DNA from: Porphyrobacter sp. IPPAS B-1204
Lineage (GTDB): Bacteria > Pseudomonadota > Alphaproteobacteria > Sphingomonadales > Sphingomonadaceae
Length of the DNA stretch: 64,000 nt
Assembly: GCA_003724185.1 (NCBI GenBank)
Contig: RHGM01000003.1
Coordinates: 1-64,000, forward strand
Reading direction: 5' to 3'
Shown one piece after another: positions 19,001 through 26,885 of the stretch. A program made the translations under genes and the position numbers. The notes under the pieces are model-generated. The model did not search any database, was not told the origin of the DNA, and was given only the letters and a program-made list of their open reading frames with translations. Every line of letters starts with the position of its first letter. The stretch's first letter is position 1.

Positions 19001-22000
19001 TTCGAGCTATTCGATCGGCCGCTGTCGTCGCCCGCTGCTGAGATCGGATCGCAGGATTTGCGATTGGTTCGATTTTGCTTTGGTCGGGAGAACCATTGAA
19101 GACCAATCCGACGATATCGGCGAGGCCCTTGAGCAGACTGCCAAGCAAGCCTGTCTGACTTGCCCTCGCTCCGCGGTTCGCTGCCTGACTATCATCGTTT
19201 AGATTAAAGGCTTCGGCGCTTTCGAGGTTTAGCAGCAGCCGAGCCAGCTCCCCCAGCGTGCCCTCCTCATGTGAGATTTTTTCGAGGGCATTCGGAGAAA
19301 TGCCGATTGTCAAAATATCTGCAAGTGACCCAGAGAACGTTAGCCTCCCGGCACGCTCAAGCCAATAAATGGCCATCCGCAGCCTGGTGGCTGCTGCTCG
19401 TCTTTCTGTCTCAGTTTCTAGTGGTTTATAGCCCTCTGCGGGAACGACTGCGAGCAACTGTCCGTCGACGCTATGCGCCTTGCCTCGGATTTCGGAGAAT
19501 ATGTCATCAATGTCCTGAGCCCTGAGGGTATTTCGTGCGCGAAGGTCTCGGATGTGTTCGAAGTCTTCGTCAGAAAAGGGCAACAGAGCGCTAAGGTTCG
19601 TTAGCTTTGCCTGCTCGCGTTCAGCTTCGCCACGGCCAATCCGGCCGACTTCTTGAAGATAGTCTTCCAGATTCCCGGGCGGAGACAAGTGCACGACCCA
19701 ATGAATATCAGGAATATCCATGCCCATGCCGAACGCTTTGGTGGCGACAAGGACATCGAGTTCGCCAGCTCGAAAATCGGCGTAGACCTCCTCCTTTGTC
19801 ACGGCGTCAAGTCCAGCATGGTAGAATTCGGCGTCGGTCCCGCTGGCCTCTGACAACCGGCTGGCAAGCTCCTCTGCGAGGCGCCTCGTGGGAACAAAAA
19901 CAATCACAGCGCTTCGCTGACCGGTGTTTGCCCGGTTCTGTTTGGCATCAAAGATCGCCTTCTCGATAATCGGCAGACGTTCTTCCAGCGACTTTTCAAG
20001 ATCGTCCTGACCAACTCTGCCTCGAACCCTCCGTGGGAGGATCGAAATATGAGACCTGATCGGGTGGGCAAAGGTTTCCGGTCGGACCAGCAGTGGCAAG
20101 TTGTGATCGTCTGCCATACCAGAGACGATGGCTTCCAAGCGCTTCTTGTCAGACGCCGTGATCGTGGCCGACAGAAGGAGGAATGGCGTAAGCTCAGCAC
20201 CCCCCATTTCACGGCACTTTTGCAGCAGGAGGTCTGTTGCGTAAAAGTAGTCGGGTCTGAATTCGAAGCCCCACTGATTTACGCAGTGCGCTTCATCGAT
20301 GACGACATGATCTAGTCCGCCATCCGAGCGCATTCGCTTGTCTAAAACGTCCAGGAAGACAGCGCTTCTGAGACGCTCGGGTGCGACGTACAACAGCACC
20401 AGCCGGTGATCCAGAATGCCTTGCAAGACCTCCTCGATTTCGTGTTTTGGACGATCGCCGCTTAGGAAATCTGCCGACTCTGCAAAACCCAGATCGCGGA
20501 GCCCTTCGACTTGGTCGCGCATAAGGGCCTTCAGCGGGGAAATGACTAGGGTGAGACGCCTGTTTCTTAGGCCGCGGCACAGCGCCGGAACCTGAAACAG
20601 CACGGACTTTCCTTCGCCGGTCGGGAGCGAGACAAGCACGTTGCTAGCCCGGGCACAAATCGCTTCCATGGCCGGCCGCTGCGATTCCTTGAAGCCTTCA
20701 ATGCCTCTCGATGCGCCGTCTTTTGGATTCCAATTTTCGGCGAGGAAGCGCTCCATCGATGCGAAATCCGTTGGCGCTTCTTCTCGAACAAGTTTGAAGG
20801 GCGACAGAACAATGCCCAACCGTCGGACTTCGTCCTCCGAAAGGGCGGTCTCGTGAAGGGGAACCACGTCGACCTGTGCTTTCAAGTCGCGGGCGATACC
20901 GGACAGGCGGGGATCAATGAGAAATGCGGGCAACGTGGCATCGCAAAGGCCATGACTGACGAGCCAATCAGTTAGATGTTGCTCAACCAGAGACGGCATC
21001 GCTTCCAGGATCGCGCCGGTTCCGAAACTTCGGATTTCGAACGATCCTTCTGCCTCACCAGCTTTTTCATCGGGCTTCTGCGGGCGTTCCGATTGATCCC
21101 CGACGGCTTGAGAGTAGGCGAACCACTCTTCGAGCGGGAGAGCTTCGACAATCGGTTGCAGGGCAAGGTCAGCACTTTGCGCGAGGTCGTGCCAACTTGA
21201 CCATTTGCTCAAGATGTCCACGACTGCGTAGCCTTGGCGGGAAGCGCGCAGTAGATGTTCGCGTTTGCTCCTGTGGTCAGGACGCACTTCGCCCAAGCCA
21301 AGCTCGGCCAGTGCCACTTCGAGCGTTTTGACCAGTTCGGGACTCTCCGAACTTCCAATGAGCAGCAGCGGTGTCGCCCGATCTTCTCGCTGGGAAAGCT
21401 CACGAAATGTACGTAGCACTTCCATCCAGTAATTGAGCTGATCAATAGCTCCTGGATGCAAGACATGATGACGCCGGGCCGCCAGGACCGCCCGAACGGA
21501 AATTGGAGCGGCGGTTCTTGGAGGAAGACGCTTCAATCTATCAGGGATCGGCCAAGTGCTAAATCCCAGCAGGCCGCCGCGGCGCTCAAGAATATGAGCG
21601 GCCCGATCGGCCCTTGCCCAGTCGGTCATGCCATCTCGGCTTCTTAAACGGATTAGTGAGGCCGGCTGGCCACCCTGCAAATCCTCGCCGATGTCCCCCG
21701 TCGATCTTTGATGGCGATTAAAGGCGAAGACATTCGGGTCGCCTGCCGCCAGACAGTAGCCTCCGAAGTCGGCATTGTGCCACCATTCCGGTCGGGATGG
21801 CATTGGCGCCACGCGCCAGCCACCATCAACCTGAGGTATTGCGGCAGCGCGATCTATTGCTGATGCCAATGCCGGATCCCCTTCCAGCAACCAGAAGGGG
21901 ATCATATTGCGCCTAATGCCGATGCCTTGATCAGCAGCGATGCGAGCAACGGCGATTACGACCTTGGCAGCCGGCTGACCAAGTTTTGCTTCCTGGACAT

Positions 22001-23759
22001 TCCGTTCGAGTGCCTCGACATCGATCTCTCTCAGCTCCGGGGGAAGCCCCTCCTCGAGATCGGCAGGAACCACTTTCACATGCGGCACCCAGTCAAATGT
22101 GCGCAACTGTTCCTGCGGAAGGATCACAAGGTCATGGGGATCTGCATGCGCAGCAATGTCCGCGGGCATTTCGCGCGCATACTGCAGGGCCTCATGTACT
22201 TCCGCGGGCATAGCCTCGATAATTTGCCCCGCGTCGTCGATCTCACCAGCCAGTATTGATCGTGCGAATTCCGGCGCGAACTTCGAGATCTGCTTCTCGA
22301 ACAACTCCCCGCTCGCCTGTGCGTCGCCATCAGCGTGATGGTTGCCACCTAGGGCATGGGTTTGCGCTTGGGGGTTCAACAAAAACTGTACGAGCAAGGT
22401 GTCCCAAATCAGCGGTGCGAATTCAGGAGTTTTGAACCGCTGAATGATTGGCCAGTCCCAAGCCAGAATATTATGCCCCACAAGCAATGGTGCTGATCGG
22501 ATCTGATCACAAAGCTCATCCATCGCGGTGGCAAGATCCTTTTCGGACCCCCGGTCGTGGAGGCGACGCGACAGATTCCCTCGCGCGCAACCCACTTCCC
22601 AAATGCTCTCGCCATCTGTTTCCAAGTCGATTGCTAAGGCTTCGCTGGTTAGAATAGTGACCAGACGAGACTGAGCTTGCTCTGCTATGATGAGTTTCTC
22701 GGGATCTGCGCGCCAAGCTGCAAAATAGGCGCTCTTCGTTTCCTGCGGCAGATACTCAAACAATCTCAGTGCAGAGGCTGGACTTTGCTCCGCCCATTGA
22801 GCCGCTTGAGTTGGCGACAACAATGCGTTTGAGGCAAGCCTCGCCAGCCAATCATCGATAAAACGGTCAGCTTCAAATCGTTCACTAAAAAGCTTCGCGG
22901 CAAGCTCTCGTTCAAAGCTCTCAGTGCCTTGAAACCACGGGCTCCAGTCATCTTCGTTGTCGCCCGCTTCCCTTCGAAGAAGGCGCCATTCCATGAGCCG
23001 AATCTTCAGGTCGTCATTCGCATTTCGCATCCACGATGCATTCGGCGAGCCCAATGCGGCGAGCTGACGGGACCCAAATAGATCGATATCGAAAACGCGA
23101 CGCGGATGATCCGGATGCAGTTGGGCCGCAAATTCATAGCGGCAATGGGAGAGTTGGTCCCAAAACCTGCCGTCGGCGAGTTCATTGACATCGATCTCAC
23201 AAAGGCGTGACTTCCAGATTTTTTCCAACACGGGATCATCGAGATCTGCGGGCGCGGCATTTCCCCATTGTCGACAATACCAATCTGCACGAAGCACGCG
23301 CCACAACCCGGCCCAGCTCATGGACGTCAGTTGATCCCGACGGAGAAGATCATACCGTTTTTGGTCGATTGTAGGATCGTCGGACAGAACTGGGACTTCC
23401 GCTAAAGGGTACCAGCGGACCACTTCCTTGCCGACTTGCCTGCGCCGGTCGCTTCCTGTGATGAAGAGCAGCGTCGTATTGGGCGGAGGAAGTACGTCTG
23501 TACCGGCACGGCGGCCAGCATAGCCCTTGAGATGAAAGAACAGGTCATTCCCACCACCATCAGAGGCAACGAACCCAAACCCTCGCCCCTCTTCGATACG
23601 GGTAACTCGTCCTATCTTTGGCAATTCGAGGATCAGCTTTGTCGCAGTGTCTCTAACGCGGGGCGGCTCTCGTCCATGAGACTTCTGATCGCCCGCCAAG
23701 CCTAGCCCTTGGGAATTAGTGAGACCGATATTCTTTAATTGATCCTCCAACGATCTCAT
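16062..23759 (-). CDS. Giant fusion: cold-shock-like domain, DEDDh exonuclease, RecQ helicase, UvrD helicase
   Basis: This is a 2565-residue, four-enzyme chain. Residues about 49-100 form an OB/cold-shock-like fold (GRVTRIEEGRGFGFV, then DLFFHLKGY). Residues about 373-485 are a DnaQ-type exonuclease with Asp378 and Glu380 (AIDLETDG), VGHNILAWDWP, and a His474-x4-Asp479 pair, the DEDDh set. Residues about 1020-1400 are RecQ: SLPTGEGKSVLF, VVIDEAHCVNQWGFEFRPDY, LLLSATIT, ATKAFGMGMDIPDIHWVVH and QEVGRIGRG. Residues about 1950-2500 are UvrD: NAGPGAGKTSVL, CILVDEFQDLTDD, IHKVKGLEFDSVV and LLYVAMTRAKRN. Every motor and catalytic signature looks intact. Residues 490-1000 and 1400-1950 are unassigned. 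The ATG at 23759 is the only reasonable start. The gene is visibly less GC-rich than the transfer operon. It is convergent with the AAA+ gene. A DNA-degrading defence role is inferred from context. Confidence 0.9.
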   Translation of the reverse strand: MRSLEDQLKNIGLTNSQGLGLAGDQKSHGREPPRVRDTATKLILELPKIGRVTRIEEGRGFGFVASDGGGNDLFFHLKGYAGRRAGTDVLPPPNTTLLFITGSDRRRQVGKEVVRWYPLAEVPVLSDDPTIDQKRYDLLRRDQLTSMSWAGLWRVLRADWYCRQWGNAAPADLDDPVLEKIWKSRLCEIDVNELADGRFWDQLSHCRYEFAAQLHPDHPRRVFDIDLFGSRQLAALGSPNASWMRNANDDLKIRLMEWRLLRREAGDNEDDWSPWFQGTESFERELAAKLFSERFEADRFIDDWLARLASNALLSPTQAAQWAEQSPASALRLFEYLPQETKSAYFAAWRADPEKLIIAEQAQSRLVTILTSEALAIDLETDGESIWEVGCARGNLSRRLHDRGSEKDLATAMDELCDQIRSAPLLVGHNILAWDWPIIQRFKTPEFAPLIWDTLLVQFLLNPQAQTHALGGNHHADGDAQASGELFEKQISKFAPEFARSILAGEIDDAGQIIEAMPAEVHEALQYAREMPADIAAHADPHDLVILPQEQLRTFDWVPHVKVVPADLEEGLPPELREIDVEALERNVQEAKLGQPAAKVVIAVARIAADQGIGIRRNMIPFWLLEGDPALASAIDRAAAIPQVDGGWRVAPMPSRPEWWHNADFGGYCLAAGDPNVFAFNRHQRSTGDIGEDLQGGQPASLIRLRSRDGMTDWARADRAAHILERRGGLLGFSTWPIPDRLKRLPPRTAAPISVRAVLAARRHHVLHPGAIDQLNYWMEVLRTFRELSQREDRATPLLLIGSSESPELVKTLEVALAELGLGEVRPDHRSKREHLLRASRQGYAVVDILSKWSSWHDLAQSADLALQPIVEALPLEEWFAYSQAVGDQSERPQKPDEKAGEAEGSFEIRSFGTGAILEAMPSLVEQHLTDWLVSHGLCDATLPAFLIDPRLSGIARDLKAQVDVVPLHETALSEDEVRRLGIVLSPFKLVREEAPTDFASMERFLAENWNPKDGASRGIEGFKESQRPAMEAICARASNVLVSLPTGEGKSVLFQVPALCRGLRNRRLTLVISPLKALMRDQVEGLRDLGFAESADFLSGDRPKHEIEEVLQGILDHRLVLLYVAPERLRSAVFLDVLDKRMRSDGGLDHVVIDEAHCVNQWGFEFRPDYFYATDLLLQKCREMGGAELTPFLLLSATITASDKKRLEAIVSGMADDHNLPLLVRPETFAHPIRSHISILPRRVRGRVGQDDLEKSLEERLPIIEKAIFDAKQNRANTGQRSAVIVFVPTRRLAEELASRLSEASGTDAEFYHAGLDAVTKEEVYADFRAGELDVLVATKAFGMGMDIPDIHWVVHLSPPGNLEDYLQEVGRIGRGEAEREQAKLTNLSALLPFSDEDFEHIRDLRARNTLRAQDIDDIFSEIRGKAHSVDGQLLAVVPAEGYKPLETETERRAAATRLRMAIYWLERAGRLTFSGSLADILTIGISPNALEKISHEEGTLGELARLLLNLESAEAFNLNDDSQAANRGARASQTGLLGSLLKGLADIVGLVFNGSPDQSKIEPIANPAIRSQQRATTAADRIARTAVVNLSQIRFRLRSMDSNDDVLAGLVDLEKRGGVSLNREIEFTLRRLAREERDENIRTLFRFVDDAAHRLLGKLAKNGSVEFQPFELVEMEPFIRAAAVEAPARQGDQERDAQPKTLAEADEEVVRRRHRYEQAFINGFRTLVRSSGVRLRQVANADQTVFWEATLAPSESRNADLRRKSIIRGAQSVFDVLKASDERIAASKLVERVRDASFGKKFREQDLKKTAGLLAAMNLVGMSVDIVQFSHVVLIGEAKTDDDALWNELAEINEFSEARNLAMELFANIRTDAQESFISRYFSQSNASDLKDFLETQLGEIEEIDEGANGSYSSGIIAQMQEKLRATKAVEFFEKFKRSEEPAQWEAVCHPFNQHLLVNAGPGAGKTSVLVGRIVHLIREQHIHPSQIVVLAFNRAVVFEIKRRIRDLFRSLGYAAYASRLRVSTIHAFAMGHLARDGWHGEDSMMEGALSEFARRMENDAGFRRAVAGDVRCILVDEFQDLTDDVYAILRALHQGSESRAGVMVIGDDDQDILRWQRPAGNFSETYFDRFVQDFGGNSLKKLVLSINFRSGTEIVQKSQAMITAFFDRSVRSQRLKKSILVPWEEAPSGSVCHRLDWRGKSLGDAVSEVLRIWKQIGGRSGASVAILCRSNAEVAQVHRLLEIHISGITVQGTANLRVANLRHVGLWLDFLRTEVAKADRALSAQLANELVDEFIRNLKIPEGKASRGDTVGLARLWDLCCQEQAYPHISSLVRFVEELRSDDLSRLMGTAAGASTVVVSTIHKVKGLEFDSVVILPSNLPFGKSRNGRHADLEGDAAEEARLLYVAMTRAKRNLWQFVGDREHSWASSLPAPFDGQQADGCVLIGSPEDVGLGWALQRSSFNPEPERCQAYIEREVKVGDPVLLGGRGLGANKSLVHRSSSGTVRQIGFLAKKHGAGSSNSDLTVSSVVRFFPKDTTEVGLATDVVERRWGYVVLVSGRIR

Positions 23760-24020
23760 TCAGCATGCCCCAGACATAAAAATTCGATCCACTCCTCGAT
23801 CATCGACCCTGAATTTCGGAAGCGAAAAATTGCAAAAGCGCTGCCCATAAATGGGATAGCGCTAGGAGACTGCTTCACACCAGACCTTCATCAACTTGCC
23901 AAAAATCTTCTCGCCGACCTCAGCTTCAGAGATGCAGTAGATCTGCGGCTCAATTAGCTCGCCATAGCCTCGTCTTCTTTCTGATGTTTTGCGAGATGTC
24001 GCAGCGCTTAATTCAGCGGC
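23760..24020. other. Gap between mrr and the RecQ-UvrD gene
   Basis: These 261 bases hold no gene I can support. The minus strand should carry the promoter for the giant fusion gene. One minus-strand frame reads like protein (LIEPQIYCISEAEVGEKIFG, then KLMKVWCEAVS), stops at a TAG, and resumes in the same frame to a TGA just before the fusion's ATG. This could be a small broken gene or chance. A plus-strand frame (23739-23957) is also open but has only a TTG start. Confidence 0.3.
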
Positions 24021-24959
24021 TCAGTCACCAAAGAACCCGCCATCTACCTCCTGAATGTCCACTGTGGCGACAACTCGTGTGCCGACCTTGTGCCGGATCA
24101 TGAGGGAGGCGAGCTCCTCCCCATCGATCAGGACAATCTGCCGGGTTGCGCTTTCCGCTTGGGTGCGGGCGTCCCTGCTGAAACTTGAGGCGGTCACGAA
24201 TAGACCCTTGGGGGCGCGCTTGAGGTCAAGCGCACCGTTGAAGTCGCGGATGGCCCCAGAGCCCACCACGTTTCCCTCATTGTACCGCTTGGCTTGGATG
24301 TACACCCGATCCAGCCCCAGAGGGTCTTGGTGGATTACCCCATCAATCCCTTGGTCACCGGACCCGCCCAACGCCTGCGCCATCTCCTCTGCCCCGGACC
24401 CATACCCCATCCGCAGGAGCAGCTGCACAATGAGCTCCTCAAAGTCGGCGGGTGTCATGGCCCGGACCCGCTCCAGAAGCTCCACCCTCAGGCCCTTCTC
24501 CAGTTCCTTGCGGGCTGCTTCTATTCGCTCCTCAGGGGTAAGGTGGGTATCCTCAGGGACCAGCTGGGGCACGACGATTGCCCCGCCGGGTTCCTTGGGT
24601 GTGTCAGTGTTGCTCGTGTCCCGCCAGTCGGTGAACTCATTGAACTGGGCCAGCGTGGTCCCGTCGATGCGCTCGGGGTTCTGCCGCAGGACAACCTGCC
24701 CCCGTTCCGTGATCTGGGCCAAGCCCCGGGCTGGGCTGCTGAGGAGCCCCGCCTTGCCCATGTAGGTCTTCGCCCATGCCAGCCGGTTGTAGAACAGGCT
24801 CTGCCTGCCACTGGGAAGCCTCTCCGCCTTCTCCTCCTCGGTGAGCCCCAGCTTGTCAGCCATGAGAGGCACAAGCTCCTTGAGGGAGCGGGGACGGTTG
24901 GAGGCGGCGTACTCCCTGAGGAGGGGTAGCATCAGGTCTTCGTAAGTCGGTATCGGCAC
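24021..24959 (-). CDS. mrr: Mrr-type modification-dependent restriction endonuclease (type IV)
   Basis: The 312-residue protein matches the Mrr family in length and layout. The N-terminal Mrr_N winged helix runs over residues about 4-90 (PTYEDLMLPLLREYA, and LFYNRLAWAKTYMGKAGLL). The C-terminal Mrr_cat domain (about 160-300) has MTPADFEELIVQLLLRMGY, the Asp of GSGDQGIDGVI, and QAKRY, forming the D-x-QxK catalytic set. It should cut foreign DNA carrying methylated bases. The start is a GTG at 24959. The gene is more GC-rich than the adjacent RecQ-UvrD gene, suggesting separate origin. It is the next gene on the same strand but is separated from its neighbours by 260-300 bases, so it probably has its own promoter. 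Potential conflict with methylation by the element's own PglX is noteworthy. Confidence 0.92.
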   Translation of the reverse strand: MPIPTYEDLMLPLLREYAASNRPRSLKELVPLMADKLGLTEEEKAERLPSGRQSLFYNRLAWAKTYMGKAGLLSSPARGLAQITERGQVVLRQNPERIDGTTLAQFNEFTDWRDTSNTDTPKEPGGAIVVPQLVPEDTHLTPEERIEAARKELEKGLRVELLERVRAMTPADFEELIVQLLLRMGYGSGAEEMAQALGGSGDQGIDGVIHQDPLGLDRVYIQAKRYNEGNVVGSGAIRDFNGALDLKRAPKGLFVTASSFSRDARTQAESATRQIVLIDGEELASLMIRHKVGTRVVATVDIQEVDGGFFGD

Positions 24960-25048
24960 TTAGGCGGTACTCCCGGTGCACTGAGGGCTCTGCCGGGGTA
25001 CCCAAGCGACGGCGACAAAACAAGCTGGGTGCCCACCCGCGCGAGATC

Positions 25049-25085
25049 GCTAGCGCCCAACCAAGGCGTCAGGCTGGGCGCTAGC
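25049..25085. repeat. 11-bp perfect inverted repeat with 15-base spacer
   Basis: gctagcgccca (25049-25059) and tgggcgctagc (25075-25085) are exact complements. They lie in the 302-base gap between the HEPN candidate and mrr. As RNA this gives a GC-rich 11-bp stem without a following T tract on either strand, so it could be a Rho-assisted terminator for the HEPN transcript or a protein-binding or recombination site. The rest of the gap (24960-25261) shows no gene. Confidence 0.55.
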
Positions 25086-25261
25086 CTGTATGGCCTGCTT
25101 CCTGGCTTTCGAGCCAATGTTCTGGGAGGTGCCGCAACGCTTGCCGGTCACCAGACCACCGGTTCCTTCGATTGTACAGCTGCTCACGATCGGCAGGATC
25201 GAGTTAGCCTTCTATGAGCGCATTCGAATCTTTGACGAGATCGCCTACTGTTTCCATTACG

Positions 25262-25954
25262 CTAGTCCACGACAGGGTAATTGGGCATTGGCCACGCGTG
25301 CTGCGGATTATCCATCATGAGATCAATAAAGATGGGAAGGAGGCAGCCTAGCAGCGAAGCACCATCGCGAACCTGATCGCGATTGACGTCGCTGTTCCAG
25401 GTCGAACCACCATGCACCAGCTGATTGCGCAGAACGTAGAGTCGGTCGAACAGGATCGACAGTATTCGGGCTGTGTCGTGCTCTCTCAGCGCGTTTTTCA
25501 CAGCAGTCCGGCTGCGCTCAAGCCTTTGCTTCCAATCAGCGTAGCCCGGGACGCCATTTTGATGCTGCCAAAAGGGATGAAAGACATAGCGATTGTCGAG
25601 GAGCAGCCGGATCTCCTGACTGAAACGGTCCCAGACCGCATCATAAACGCGGTGGCGCCCGTCAAACTTCACCAAGGTGGAGAAGAACGCCTGAAACAAA
25701 CCTCGCTCGCCCTCGGGTGCTGAGCTGCTTGCCGATGCTTCAATGTCGCCCGCATAGGCCGCATTGAAGCCAATCCACAGTAGGATAAAACGAACATCAT
25801 GGTCCGCGTCTTCGGTCTCAGCGCGGCGAAGCCAGGATAAGGCACGATGAGCCCGGAGGGCTAAAGGTGTAGGAAAGGTATCGCGGCAAAGCCGTTGCTT
25901 CTCCTTCAACGCTTCAGGGTGAAGCGGATCGCCCGCCGGGTATCGATAAACCAT
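25262..25954 (-). CDS. Apea-like HEPN-domain protein (candidate RNase)
   Basis: The protein is about 230 residues counting from the ATG at 25954. The open frame extends further upstream but overlaps the AlpA gene and has no better start. It is rich in helix-forming sequence. Near residue 175 it carries YVLRNQLVHGG, the R-x4-H motif that forms the RNase site of HEPN domains, followed by a long hydrophobic helix (SLLGCLLPIFIDLMM). The rest of the pattern (RAHRALSWLRRAETE, LLWIGFNAAYAGD) resembles Apea-like HEPN proteins. These often act as toxins or as effectors of defence. No antitoxin such as an MNT nucleotidyltransferase is adjacent. It lies just downstream of the AlpA-like gene and may be cotranscribed with it. 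Assignment rests on the motif and is moderate. Confidence 0.6.
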   Translation of the reverse strand: MVYRYPAGDPLHPEALKEKQRLCRDTFPTPLALRAHRALSWLRRAETEDADHDVRFILLWIGFNAAYAGDIEASASSSAPEGERGLFQAFFSTLVKFDGRHRVYDAVWDRFSQEIRLLLDNRYVFHPFWQHQNGVPGYADWKQRLERSRTAVKNALREHDTARILSILFDRLYVLRNQLVHGGSTWNSDVNRDQVRDGASLLGCLLPIFIDLMMDNPQHAWPMPNYPVVD

Positions 25955-25994
25955 ATTTTGGACATAGCTGAAGGAAATCCAGAGGCATAGACAA

Positions 25995-26258
25995 TCAGTC
26001 AGCGTGGTTTGAAGAGTAAACGATGCTTTCGATCCAGTCATTGATCTCGGCTTCCACCCAGACCGAGCATCTGGCTCCCAGCGTTCGGCTCTTGGGAAAG
26101 CGCCCTTCGCTCATGCGCTGATAAATCGCCGAACGGCGAAGCCCCACCCGGTCCATGACCTCAGGTAGACGCAGGAGACGCGGCGGGCGTGCGCCGGCAG
26201 GTTCGATTGTTGCGGCGGCGGTGGCGTTACCTTCAACGGTTTTGGGATTTGCAGTCAT
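25995..26258 (-). CDS. AlpA-family excisionase-like regulator
   Basis: The protein is 87 residues. After an Ala/Pro-rich head comes the MerR-like winged helix typical of AlpA and phage excisionases: LLRLPEVMDRVGLRRSAIYQ, RMSEGRFPKS, then GARCSVWVEAEINDWIES. Such proteins bind DNA near attachment sites or control integrase and excision genes on mobile elements. The ATG at 26258 has AGGACC upstream. It follows the XRE-like gene by about 50 bases in the same direction, so both likely belong to one regulatory transcript. No integrase is visible in the window, so its target cannot be named. Confidence 0.85.
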   Translation of the reverse strand: MTANPKTVEGNATAAATIEPAGARPPRLLRLPEVMDRVGLRRSAIYQRMSEGRFPKSRTLGARCSVWVEAEINDWIESIVYSSNHAD

Positions 26259-26307
26259 TGACGGTCCTGTCAGTTTCTTAGCTCGGTCCCCTCCGAGTTG
26301 CCCTGCT

Positions 26308-26760
26308 TCAGCGGGTCAGGGACATGGCGATGTCGCGATTGGCGAGATCATCAATATGTTTGGCGAGCAGCTTGGCCACGAGCTGGGAAGTGCCGGTTGC
26401 CCAGCGCGGCCTGAGGTCCGCGACCCGGCGACCGAGGGTGCGATCGAGCTGCCCAGGCAAGCTGGTGATGAATTCGTCAAGGAATGCGCCCATGTCGCGG
26501 TGCATCCATTCGCAGGCCAGCACCTCTTCACCGGCGAGCGTCAACACGATAGCTGCGTGAGGACAGGCGCCGCAGACCTCGAAGATCCGCACAGCCCTGT
26601 CGATGCTGATGGCACGCTGCCCGCGCATGACCTTGAGCAGGGTTTCACGATGGATCCCTGCCTCACTGGCGATCTGATGCTTCGGCTTGTCGGCTGTTTC
26701 GATGGCATGGGTCAGGACGCGAGCGAGGCTCGCATTCGTATGGATGGCGGATTGATGCAT
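26308..26760 (-). CDS. XRE-like helix-turn-helix regulator, divergent from the transfer operon
   Basis: Counting from the ATG at 26760, which has TAGGAG about nine bases upstream, the protein is 150 residues. A longer open frame starts at 26868 but lacks a ribosome site. Residues about 10-60 form a Cro/CI-type helix-turn-helix: KHQIASEAGIHRETLLKVMR, then GQRAISIDRAVRIFEVCG. The C-terminal half is helical and unassigned (DEFITSLPGQLDRTLGRRV). It is transcribed away from traA across a 347-base region that contains a palindrome and direct repeats. A role as repressor of the transfer operon is therefore likely by position, though not shown. Confidence 0.72.
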   Translation of the reverse strand: MHQSAIHTNASLARVLTHAIETADKPKHQIASEAGIHRETLLKVMRGQRAISIDRAVRIFEVCGACPHAAIVLTLAGEEVLACEWMHRDMGAFLDEFITSLPGQLDRTLGRRVADLRPRWATGTSQLVAKLLAKHIDDLANRDIAMSLTR

Positions 26761-26831
26761 GGTGACGACTCCTATCAATGAGCAAGTGAGTCGAAGGCTT
26801 ATCGCGCGCAGCACATGTAGGAAATAATTTA

Positions 26832-26848
26832 GAACATATAACGAACAT
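26832..26848. promoter_or_regulatory. Direct repeats gaacat in the traA upstream region
   Basis: Two copies of gaacat (26832-26837 and 26843-26848) are spaced 11 bases apart, about one helical turn, in the AT-rich part of the divergent region between the XRE-like gene and traA. This spacing suits cooperative binding of a regulator. No footprint exists, so the role is a guess. Confidence 0.3.
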
Positions 26849-26860
26849 CTCGTTTCTAGG

Positions 26861-26885
26861 CGAATCAATCTCAGAGCTTGATTCG
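26861..26885. promoter_or_regulatory. Palindromic operator candidate upstream of the transfer operon
   Basis: cgaatcaa (26861-26868) and ttgattcg (26878-26885) are perfect 8-bp complements with a 9-base spacer. The site lies between the XRE-like regulator (start 26760) and traA (start 27108). XRE regulators bind such dyads, so this is a reasonable operator for the adjacent regulator. The remaining intergenic sequence (26886-27107) should hold the tra promoter, but I cannot identify a clear one. The traA ribosome site is GGAG at 27098-27101. Confidence 0.5.

Noticed and set aside
741..23759. Dpd (7-deazaguanine DNA modification) cluster
   Set aside because: SNF2, RecQ-type and PLD genes occur in Dpd loci, but no DpdA-type transglycosylase, ParB-like DpdB or preQ0 genes are visible.
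25049..25085. oriT or attachment site
   Set aside because: A hairpin alone is not enough. There is no adjacent relaxase, integrase or second copy to support either reading.
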